From an uncultured Clostridium sp. (GTDB lineage Bacteria > Bacillota > Clostridia > Clostridiales > Clostridiaceae), in the NCBI GenBank assembly GCA_946575275.1, contig CAMNZV010000151.1:1-5036 (forward strand): 5,036 nucleotides of DNA, written 5' to 3'. A program made the position numbers and the translations under genes. Shown here piece by piece: positions 1-4,233 of the stretch (position 1 is its first letter; the number at the start of each line of letters is the position of its first letter). The notes below the pieces were generated by a model that was not told where the DNA came from, searched no databases, and saw nothing but the letters and a program-made list of their open reading frames with translations.

Positions 1-357
1 GACAAGTTTTTTAGTTCGAATTTTAATATAGATGCTAAATCAGATAGAATGGGATATAGATTATGGGGAGAAAAAATAAAGCTTAAAGAAAAGGTAGAAA
101 TCATATCTGAAGAGGTTTCACTAGGTACTATTCAAATTCCACCAGATGGAAATCCAATTATACTTCTAGCAGATAGACAAACAGTTGGAGGTTATCCTAA
201 AATAGCTCATGTGGCATCTGTTGATATTCAAAAGCTAGTTCAACTTAAAACCAATAATACAATTAAATTCAAAAAAATAACTTTAAGAGAAGCAGAACAA
301 TTATACTTTCAAAGAGAAAGAGATATTATAAAACTAAAAAAAGTTATAGAAATATAA
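1..357 (+). CDS. pxpC: 5-oxoprolinase subunit PxpC (KipA-type), 3' end only
   Basis: The frame is open from base 1 and ends at TAA 355-357, giving the last 118 residues of a protein whose start lies outside the window. The segment carries hallmarks of the KipA/PxpC biotin-dependent carboxyltransferase-like family: SDRMGYRL near the left edge, then SEEVSLGTIQIPPDGNPI, then LLADRQTVGGYPKIAHV. In the family, PxpC works with PxpA and PxpB as a cytosolic ATP-dependent 5-oxoprolinase that opens 5-oxoproline to glutamate; full-length members have roughly 330 residues. The C-terminus is Lys-rich and ends normally, so this is truncation by the window, not a pseudogene. The ATG at 49 is internal: homology continues upstream of it. 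pxpA and pxpB would be expected upstream. The transporter gene starts 12 bases downstream. Confidence 0.9.
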   Translation, partial: DKFFSSNFNIDAKSDRMGYRLWGEKIKLKEKVEIISEEVSLGTIQIPPDGNPIILLADRQTVGGYPKIAHVASVDIQKLVQLKTNNTIKFKKITLREAEQLYFQRERDIIKLKKVIEI

Positions 358-364
358 GAAGGTG
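357..364 (+). promoter_or_regulatory. Ribosome-binding site of the DMT transporter gene
   Basis: AGAAGGTG begins at the last base of the pxpC stop codon and lies 5 bases before the ATG at 370. No promoter or terminator fits in the 12-base gap, so the two genes are probably co-transcribed and translated in sequence. Confidence 0.7.
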
Positions 365-369
365 TTTAT

Positions 370-1305
370 ATGATAAAGTCAATAATACTAGGAATACTGG
401 CATCTTTGTTTTTTTCATTTACATTTATACTAAATAAACAAATGAATATTTCTGGTGGTAGTTGGGCTTGGAGTTCTTCCTTAAGATATATATTTATGTT
501 AATAATTTTATTTGTTATCATGCTTGCTAAAAAACAATTAAAGGCTGTATTAAATCATATAGCAAAGGATTCTAGGAAATGGATAGTTTGGAGTACGGTA
601 GGATTTGGAATGTTTTATACACCGTTATGTTTTGCATCAGCATATGGGGCTTCATGGCTTGTTGCTGGTACATGGCAAGTTACAATAATTGCAGGTGCAC
701 TAATGTCACCCTTATTTTTTAAAACCATTAACACCAATAATGGCACTATGAAAATAAGAAATAAAATTCCATCAAAATATTTAATAGTGTCTTTAATAAT
801 ATTACTTGGAATATTTTTAATGATATTTGAAGAAGCTAGTAATGTATCTATATTTCAAACATTATTAGTAATAATCCCTATTATTATAGCGGCTTTTGCC
901 TATCCATTAGGAAATCGTAAAATGATTGAAGTTTGTAACAATGAATTAACAACAATTCAAAGAGTATTTGGAATGACTTTATGCAGTATGCCTTTTTGGT
1001 TAATAATATCAATATATGGAGGAATTTTCTCTGGACTGCCAAATAGAGGACAAGTATTACAATCCTTTATAGTTGCAGTATTTTCAGGGATTTTTGCTAC
1101 AATACTATTTTTCAAAGCAACTGATATTGTAAGTGGGGATGTACATAAATTAGCAGTAGTAGAATCAACCCAATCTTTAGAGGTAGTATTTACACTTATT
1201 GGAGGTATATTTATATTTCATGATAAGATGCCAACCTTATTGAGTCTTATAGGGATATTTCTTGTAATTGTAGGAATGATAATAAATTGTATTCCTAAAG
1301 ATTAG
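370..1305 (+). CDS. DMT-superfamily transporter, multidrug-resistance efflux (EmrE-like) type
   Basis: A 311-residue integral membrane protein. About ten hydrophobic segments are visible, at roughly residues 4-22, 36-54, 74-95, 97-117, 137-155, 161-182, 203-220, 233-250, 262-282 and 286-307. This is the two-fold, five-plus-five helix plan of the drug/metabolite transporter superfamily. Motifs such as SLRYIFM, FYTPLCFASAYGASWLVAGTWQ and FAYPLGNRKM match, from memory, the family named multidrug resistance efflux transporter (PF13536). It sits in the cytoplasmic membrane. The substrate cannot be read from sequence; the efflux name is a family label. The ATG at 370 has a good ribosome-binding site, and only 12 bases separate it from pxpC. 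That suggests an operon and perhaps a link to 5-oxoproline or an amino acid derivative, which is inference. The reading frame is intact. Confidence 0.85.
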   Translation: MIKSIILGILASLFFSFTFILNKQMNISGGSWAWSSSLRYIFMLIILFVIMLAKKQLKAVLNHIAKDSRKWIVWSTVGFGMFYTPLCFASAYGASWLVAGTWQVTIIAGALMSPLFFKTINTNNGTMKIRNKIPSKYLIVSLIILLGIFLMIFEEASNVSIFQTLLVIIPIIIAAFAYPLGNRKMIEVCNNELTTIQRVFGMTLCSMPFWLIISIYGGIFSGLPNRGQVLQSFIVAVFSGIFATILFFKATDIVSGDVHKLAVVESTQSLEVVFTLIGGIFIFHDKMPTLLSLIGIFLVIVGMIINCIPKD

Positions 1306-1350
1306 AACATAATTTTTAGGACTCTTTAAATAAAAGTATATATATAAAAT

Positions 1351-1379
1351 TTAGAGGCTTTCACATAGAAAGCCTCTAA
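1351..1379. terminator. Bidirectional intrinsic terminator between convergent genes
   Basis: A perfect 12-bp inverted repeat, TTAGAGGCTTTC at 1351-1362 and GAAAGCCTCTAA at 1368-1379, encloses the 5-base loop ACATA. On the plus strand it is followed by TTAGTTTTATT; on the minus strand it is followed by ATTTTATATATA. It can therefore stop transcription from the transporter gene and from the convergent repressor gene. The right arm overlaps the repressor's stop codon (1376-1378). Confidence 0.9.
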
Positions 1380-1744
1380 TTAGTTTTATTAAAATATTTC
1401 TTTATAGCTTCAAAGCTTTCAGTGCTTATTACGTGTTCAATTCGACAAGCATCCTGGGACGCTATATCAGGACTTACACCAAAGGATTCTAATAGATTTG
1501 ATAGGAAGGTATGCTTTTCATAAACCTTCTCTGCTAAGTACCTTCCAGAATCAGTTAGCTCAATGAATCCTTCCTTAGTTACAGTTATATAGTCCTTTTC
1601 ACGAAGGTTTTTCATTGCAACACTTACGCTAGATTTTTTAAAGTTAAGTTCAGTTGCAATATCAATTGATCTAACCTCAGGCAAAGTATTACTTAATATT
1701 AAAATTGTTTCCAAATAATTTTCAAGGGATTCATTTGTTTTCAC
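1376..1744 (-). CDS. DtxR-family metal-dependent transcriptional repressor, short form
   Basis: A 122-residue cytosolic DNA-binding protein. Residues 1-65 form the winged helix-turn-helix (VRSIDIATELNFKKSSVSVAMKNL is the helix-turn-helix core, then a wing and LTDSGRYLAEKV). Residues 66-118 form the dimerization and metal-binding domain, containing KHTFL and DACRIEHVIS. His78, Cys100, Glu103 and His104 match family metal-ligand positions; the Cys is as in DtxR/IdeR (EACRWEHVMS) where Bacillus MntR has Glu, which leans toward iron. The residue equivalent to DtxR Met10 is Asn. The SH3-like C-terminal domain of full-length DtxR is absent, as in other short members. I start it at GTG 1742-1744, because AAAGAAGG (1752-1759) lies 7 bases upstream and the protein then begins with the usual KTNESLENYLETI. 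The in-frame ATG at 1760-1762 has no ribosome-binding site. It is transcribed away from the DUF2325 gene. Confidence 0.88.
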   Translation of the reverse strand: MKTNESLENYLETILILSNTLPEVRSIDIATELNFKKSSVSVAMKNLREKDYITVTKEGFIELTDSGRYLAEKVYEKHTFLSNLLESFGVSPDIASQDACRIEHVISTESFEAIKKYFNKTN

Positions 1745-1751
1745 ATAAAAA

Positions 1752-1759
1752 CCTTCTTT
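1752..1759 (-). promoter_or_regulatory. Ribosome-binding site that decides the repressor start
   Basis: On the minus strand AAAGAAGG lies 7 bases before GTG 1744-1742. It falls inside the coding frame if the ATG at 1762 were used, and nothing resembling a ribosome-binding site precedes that ATG. This favours the GTG start. Confidence 0.75.
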
Positions 1760-1781
1760 CATTTAAAGCTTACTTAATTAA

Positions 1782-1810
1782 AGTATAGCATAAGCTGAAA
1801 TCTACATCAA
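1782..1810 (-). promoter_or_regulatory. Sigma-A-type promoter of the DtxR-family gene
   Basis: Minus strand: -35 TTGATG (1810-1805), exactly 17-base spacer, -10 TATACT (1787-1782) preceded by TG at the extended -10 position (TGCTATACT). Transcription would start near 1775, about 30 bases before the GTG start. The palindrome at 1822-1842 lies just upstream of the -35 box. Confidence 0.75.
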
Positions 1811-1821
1811 ATTCACAGAGC

Positions 1822-1842
1822 AATTGATAAAAATTATCAATT
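1822..1842. promoter_or_regulatory. 21-bp palindrome, candidate shared operator
   Basis: AATTGATAA (1822-1830) and TTATCAATT (1834-1842) are perfect inverted repeats around AAA. The site lies between the -35 box of the repressor gene (1805-1810) and the proposed -35 of the divergent DUF2325 gene (1848-1853). It has no T-run and is in a promoter region, so an operator is more likely than a terminator. Binding by the adjacent DtxR-like protein is inference; a Fur-type or other regulator is possible. Confidence 0.5.
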
Positions 1843-1847
1843 ACTAC

Positions 1848-1876
1848 TAGACAAATTCCAAAAAATAGATTAGACT
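1848..1876 (+). promoter_or_regulatory. Possible promoter of the interrupted DUF2325 gene
   Basis: TAGACA (1848-1853), 17-base spacer, TAGACT (1871-1876). The -35 has one mismatch to TTGACA and the -10 has four matches to TATAAT. A start near 1883 would put the palindrome at 1888-1903 immediately downstream, where a bound repressor could block. TATTAT at 1911-1916 is an alternative -10, but it lacks a good -35. Confidence 0.35.
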
Positions 1877-1887
1877 TTTACTAGAAG

Positions 1888-1903
1888 GTTAGTTTAAACT
1901 AAC
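1888..1903. promoter_or_regulatory. 16-bp perfect palindrome, candidate DtxR-family operator
   Basis: GTTAGTTTAAACTAAC is its own reverse complement. Its outer TTAG...CTAA half-sites resemble the DtxR/IdeR operator pattern (TTAGGTTAG...CTAACCTAA, from memory). The half-site TTAGTTTAA (1889-1897) recurs at 1921-1929, 32 bp (about three helical turns) downstream. The position between the divergent repressor gene and the DUF2325 start suggests metal-responsive control of DUF2325. Confidence 0.55.
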
Positions 1904-1948
1904 TGCAACGTATTATGTATTTAGTTTAATATGAAAGGTGCTAAAAAA

Positions 1949-1967
1949 ATGAGTATTGTAATAATCG
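1949..1967 (+). pseudogene. DUF2325 gene, 5' fragment upstream of the insertion
   Basis: ATG at 1949 with AAAGGTG (1934-1940) 8 bases upstream starts MSIVII, followed by the first base (G1967) of the next codon. This is the canonical opening of DUF2325 proteins, which I recall as SIVIIGGHDRM. The gene is cut here by the mobile element. The frame runs on from ATG 1949 into element DNA and stops at TAA 2060-2062, giving a 37-residue chimera (6 native codons plus element sequence) that is unlikely to function. Confidence 0.8.
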
Positions 1968-1971
1968 CTGA
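1968..1971 (-). other. Right-end cleavage site of the element (TCAG)
   Basis: Minus-strand TCAG ends the element; the next base (1967) is host DUF2325 sequence. It lies 9 bases beyond the right hairpin if counted to its last base. By the IS608 rule (TCAA read by GAAT), TCAG should be read by GAAC, and GAAC is present at 2003-2000. Confidence 0.7.
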
Positions 1972-1976
1972 CTACT

Positions 1977-1999
1977 CTGCACAAACTAAAGTTTGGCAG
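1977..1999 (-). repeat. Right-end subterminal hairpin
   Basis: Minus strand: CTGC pairs with GCAG and CAAAC pairs with GTTTG around a TTTA loop, leaving one T unpaired on the 3' side. IS608-type hairpins also carry an extrahelical T. It matches the left hairpin (3791-3813) at 20 of 23 positions. Confidence 0.8.
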
Positions 2000-2003
2000 G
2001 TTC
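2000..2003 (-). other. Right-end guide tetranucleotide (GAAC)
   Basis: GAAC directly precedes the right hairpin on the minus strand. It fits cleavage site TCAG by the IS608 pairing pattern: GA with TC antiparallel, A opposite A, C with G. Confidence 0.65.
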
Positions 2004-2180
2004 TGACTTATAGGACTTCACTTAGAGGATTGCTTGTAATCTTCTATATTCAATTAAATTAATTGTTATTAACTCAATTGAATTAGACCAAGCATACATA
2101 CCTAAGGTATATTCCTATATTTACTTGTTTATAATGCTTACTATATTTTATTGTAATAGTACCATTGTACATTTTACATT

Positions 2181-2202
2181 ATAGGGTTGTAGCTAACCCT
2201 AT
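2181..2202. repeat. 8-bp stem hairpin just downstream of tnpB
   Basis: ATAGGGTT (2181-2188) and AACCCTAT (2195-2202) form a perfect stem with a 6-base loop. Read on the minus strand it is probably a structural element of the omega RNA, 16 bases after the tnpB stop. On the plus strand it is followed by TTTATATTTATAATTTT, so it could also weakly terminate transcripts entering from the DUF2325 promoter. Confidence 0.5.
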
Positions 2203-2217
2203 TTTATATTTATAATT

Positions 2218-3594
2218 TTAAACTATTTTCTTTATTCCTAAACTCTTAGGATATTTTCTTTCATCTTTACTCATTTTTTCTATTAATTCATTATGTTTTG
2301 TTTTAAATTCATTATAATTATTTACACAGTCTATTCTATCACATTCTTTCAAGTTTTCTTTATATATTTATCTTCTATTTGATTATATTGACTTGCTTTA
2401 AAGGTTATCGTATTTACTTTATTTAAACTTAAATTCTGATATTTTAGTTTTCTATTTATTATTGTTAACAACATACCTGGTGCTTTATTATTTAAACTTT
2501 TCCCAAAACGTTTTTTCTTATTAAATCTACCAGTATTTTTATTAATAGTAGTTTCTTTAGAACGTTTTTGAAGTGCATTAAATCTCATTGTTTCCACATA
2601 AACCATATTTCCTAAACTAAGTATTTCATTACTTAATTTATTGTGTTCTAATCGTATTAAGTTAGATTTTAGCCTATATAAATTTTTAAGTTTAAATAAT
2701 AATTTATAATAATTTTTGCTATAAACCCATTTTAATTTAAGACCTCTTTTTACAGTACCATCTACATTAAAGTTAAATGGGTTTGTAGCTCTTTTAGAGC
2801 GTTCTATTTTTCTTTGAAGCAAATATATATCCTTTTCATATTTATTTGAATTAGGAGCTAACTCCTGTAATATAACTTTATCTTGTGAACATACTGCAAT
2901 AGTTGATGTTCCTATATCTATACCAACTTTATTATTAGGACTTACAGTATGTCTAAAAGAACCATCATTATTTCTTTTAGCAGGAGGTACACCTTCCATA
3001 ATTAATTGAAGAAAATACTTATTGCTATTTTTTTATTCTTTTCTTGAATAGACAATTTGTTAAACTTATTCCTTTGATAAATAGGGTAATCTTTTTTAGA
3101 TTCCGCGAATCTAAATTTAATGCCCATTTTATTGTCTTTTCCTTCAAGATAAATTAATCCTCCATGATTTTTAAAATGAAGTTTTTTACCTTTTATATAA
3201 AGAACATCTTCAATAGCTTTATAAACAGTTGAAGATATTTTTTGACAAGTATTAACATCAATATTTTCTTTATACATTTGTCTTTGAACATTAGTATATG
3301 ACTGCAATTGATATTCAGTTAGTGAATAGTTGATTTTAATTAACTTAAAAGATTTGAATAAAGTTTAATATTATCATTATCATTTAATTCTTTATATTCT
3401 AAATATTTTTTTAAAGTTTGCTTGTAAGTTTTATTGTTTCTCATTTCTTTAAGTTGTTTAATAGCAAACTTCAAAGTAGAGTTATACATCTTACGAGCAA
3501 TTTCAAATCTTTTATTTAAAATAAACTCTGATTTTAAAGATGTATTAAGTTTTAATTCTATTATAAAAGAATTTGTTTTAGATTTTTTAGTCAT
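2218..3594 (-). pseudogene. tnpB: tnpB (IS605 OrfB-type RNA-guided nuclease), frameshifted and internally deleted
   Basis: Four pieces of one gene in order. (1) 3594-3340, the N-terminus, with AAAGGAGG upstream of ATG 3594. (2) A piece in another frame down to 3002, containing LTEYQLQSYTNVQRQMYK and INVxTCQK-like and LEGKDNKMGIKF blocks. (3) The piece ending at 2349, with MEGVPPAKR, GSFRH, RuvC-I VGIDIGTSTIA (catalytic Asp), RATNPFNF, LKWVYSKNYYKL, RuvC-II VYVETM (catalytic Glu), KKRFGKSLNNKAPGM and ASQYNQIEDKYIKK. (4) A tail in a third frame, ENLKECDRIDCVNNYNEF to SLGIKKIV, stop at 2218-2220. Intact relatives, from memory, have a QRDLYSAFLI-like RuvC-III segment between (3) and (4); it is missing. 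Fragments 1/2 need a one-base shift near 3345. Fragments 2/3 are joined by restoring one A in a 7-A run (3028-3034). The protein cannot cut DNA. Confidence 0.9.
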
Positions 3595-3701
3595 AAGATG
3601 AACCTCCTTTTATATTTGGAGCAAAAAATAACATGATATTGACAACTATATATTAAATGAAAAGTATTTTTATATTTCTTGTTTTCATTAGATATGTTCA
3701 T
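3591..3701 (-). pseudogene. tnpA: tnpA (IS200/IS605 Y1 transposase), N-terminal remnant
   Basis: A 36-codon frame from ATG 3701-3699 to TGA 3593-3591. The peptide contains KNTFHLIYSCQYHVIFCSKY and KRR, the recognisable first strand of IS200/IS605 TnpA (family pattern YHIVFCPKYRRKVL). Intact TnpA has about 130-150 residues with an HUH motif and a catalytic Tyr; both are missing. The start is supported by AAAGGAG about 10 bases upstream. The stop overlaps the tnpB ATG as ATGA, and the tnpB ribosome-binding site AAAGGAGG lies inside the Lys-Arg-Arg codons. The likely history is an internal deletion joining early tnpA to the tnpB leader. A weak promoter may lie upstream (ATGACA 3750-3745 with TATATC 3728-3723). 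Confidence 0.82.
3595..3606 (-). promoter_or_regulatory. Ribosome-binding site of tnpB, embedded in the tnpA remnant
   Basis: Minus-strand AAAGGAGG followed by TTCATCTT then ATG 3594. It is a near-perfect Shine-Dalgarno, lying within codons of the truncated tnpA frame. Translation of the remnant would therefore run straight into the tnpB start (ATGA overlap). Confidence 0.7.
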
Positions 3702-3790
3702 ACTTTTCTAACTCCTTTATTAGATATATTGTATAATAGTATTCTGTCATATATTAAGAAAAATATTCAATAAAAATAGAATAAATTCCC

Positions 3791-3813
3791 CTGCACAACC
3801 TAAAGGTTGTCAG
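3791..3813 (-). repeat. Left-end subterminal hairpin
   Basis: Minus strand: CTG pairs with CAG and ACAACC pairs with GGTTGT around a TTTA loop, leaving one G unpaired on the 3' side. It has the same orientation and layout as the right hairpin (1977-1999). The stem pair C-G here replaces A-T there, so pairing is kept. Confidence 0.8.
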
Positions 3814-3817
3814 CTCC
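3814..3817 (-). other. Left-end guide tetranucleotide (GGAG)
   Basis: GGAG directly precedes the left hairpin on the minus strand. It matches flank CCAC as IS608 AAAG matches TTAC: GG with CC antiparallel, A opposite A, G with C. The gap between the hairpin and the boundary at 3832 is 19 bases. Confidence 0.65.
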
Positions 3818-3832
3818 CTTGAGCAAAATCCT

Positions 3833-3836
3833 GTGG
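3833..3836 (-). other. Target tetranucleotide flanking the left end (CCAC)
   Basis: Minus-strand CCAC is host DNA just outside the left end, inside the GGT-GGA codons of DUF2325. IS200/IS605 elements insert 3' to such a tetranucleotide, and the same sequence usually serves as the TnpB target-adjacent motif (family knowledge). Confidence 0.65.
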
Positions 3837-4098
3837 ACACGATAGAATGGTTTGTGAATATAAAAGGATTTGTAAAAATTATAATTGTAAGGCAAAAATA
3901 TTTACACAAATGCCAAATAATTTAAAAAAGCAAATAGGGAGCCCTGACTTATTAGTGGTATTTACGTCTACAGTATCACATAAAATGCTACAGTGTGCAT
4001 TATCTAAAACAGATGTAAGTGAAGCTGAATTAATACGATGTCATCAAAGTAGTGGAACGGCTTTAAAAAAGATATTGGACTGTAAATTTTGCGCATAA
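3833..4098 (+). pseudogene. DUF2325 gene, 3' fragment downstream of the insertion
   Basis: The host frame resumes at 3833 (completing GGT) and reads GHDRMVCEYKRICK, then CKAKIFTQMP, LKKQIGSPDLLVVFTSTVSHKM, CHQSSGTALKKIL, and ends at TAA 4096-4098. These are the conserved blocks of the small DUF2325 family; function is unknown. With the 5' fragment it makes a 94-residue protein, a usual length for the family. The fragment is rich in Cys (seven after Met 3847) and otherwise undamaged, so the insertion looks recent compared with the decay inside the element, or the fragment is still under selection. An ATG at 3847 could start an 83-residue product lacking the first 11 residues, but no good ribosome-binding site precedes it. 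No clear terminator follows. Confidence 0.85.
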
Positions 4099-4150
4099 AT
4101 ATAGTTAAAATTATGTATATTAATGAAGAATTGTCGTATAATAGCTTTAT

Positions 4151-4179
4151 TTGACACAGAAACTTTTTGGTTTTATTAT
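4151..4179 (+). promoter_or_regulatory. Strong sigma-A-type promoter of the chemoreceptor gene
   Basis: TTGACA (4151-4156, perfect -35), exactly 17-base spacer, TATTAT (4174-4179). Start expected near 4186, about 48 bases before the ATG. The chemoreceptor therefore has its own housekeeping-type promoter. A second TATAAT at 4137-4142 lacks a convincing -35. The region 4099-4233 otherwise shows no gene. Confidence 0.75.
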
Positions 4180-4215
4180 TAAGTAGTAGAATAAATAGTA
4201 AAATTAAAGAAGTTT

Positions 4216-4224
4216 AAAGGAAGG
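4216..4224 (+). promoter_or_regulatory. Ribosome-binding site of the chemoreceptor gene
   Basis: AAAGGAAGG ends 9 bases before ATG 4234. It supports that ATG over the later in-frame Met codons 8 and 11. Confidence 0.7.
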
Positions 4225-4233
4225 TTTATTGAT

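Larger units (their letters stand above)
1968..2217 (-). ncRNA. Probable right-end (omega) RNA region of the tnpB element
   Basis: The 250 bases between the end of the tnpB remnant and the right boundary hold no open frame on the minus strand. They do hold several small hairpins: an 8-bp stem at 2181-2202, ATACC-TTA-GGTAT at 2098-2110, and the right-end hairpin. In the IS200/IS605 family the TnpB guide RNA comes from this place, with the guide being flanking DNA beyond the right end. Here that flank reads CGATTATTACAATACTCA, from 1967 downward. Its exact 5' end and whether it is expressed cannot be told. Confidence 0.45.
1968..3832 (-). mobile_element. Decayed IS200/IS605-family element with both ends preserved
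   Basis: An 1865-bp insertion whose genes lie on the minus strand. Its left end is at 3832 and its right end at 1968. Evidence: (a) excising exactly this interval restores the DUF2325 frame as ATC GGT GGA CAC GAT AGA ATG; (b) both ends hold near-identical 23-nt imperfect hairpins with a TTTA loop; (c) the tetranucleotides at each boundary match guide tetranucleotides at the hairpin feet as in IS608; (d) it contains remnants of tnpA (Y1 HUH transposase) and tnpB. There is no target duplication and no terminal inverted repeat, as expected for this family. Both proteins are broken, so autonomous movement is not expected; an intact TnpA elsewhere in the genome could in principle act on the ends. 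Confidence 0.9.

Noticed and set aside
1822..1842. The 21-bp palindrome as a transcription terminator
   Set aside because: It is AT-only apart from two G/C pairs' worth of bases, has no following T-run, and lies between divergent promoters, where an operator is the better reading.
1949..2062. A 37-codon plus-strand frame with a good ribosome-binding site, as a novel small protein gene
   Set aside because: Only the first six codons are native DUF2325; the rest is transposon right-end sequence including the hairpin and guide. It is an insertion chimera.
2349..3594. Three separate minus-strand genes (84, 101 and 216 residues)
   Set aside because: They are consecutive pieces of one tnpB in different frames; the TTG start near 3307 and ATG at 2999 are internal codons, since family homology continues upstream of both.
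3785..3840. A structured leader or riboswitch before the ATG at 3847
   Set aside because: The hairpin and its surroundings match the other end of the element and fit an IS605-type left end; no known riboswitch core is visible.
3847..4098. A complete 83-residue gene starting at ATG 3847
   Set aside because: The family starts 11 residues earlier (MSIVIIGGHDR) and those codons lie on both sides of the insertion; no good ribosome-binding site precedes 3847.
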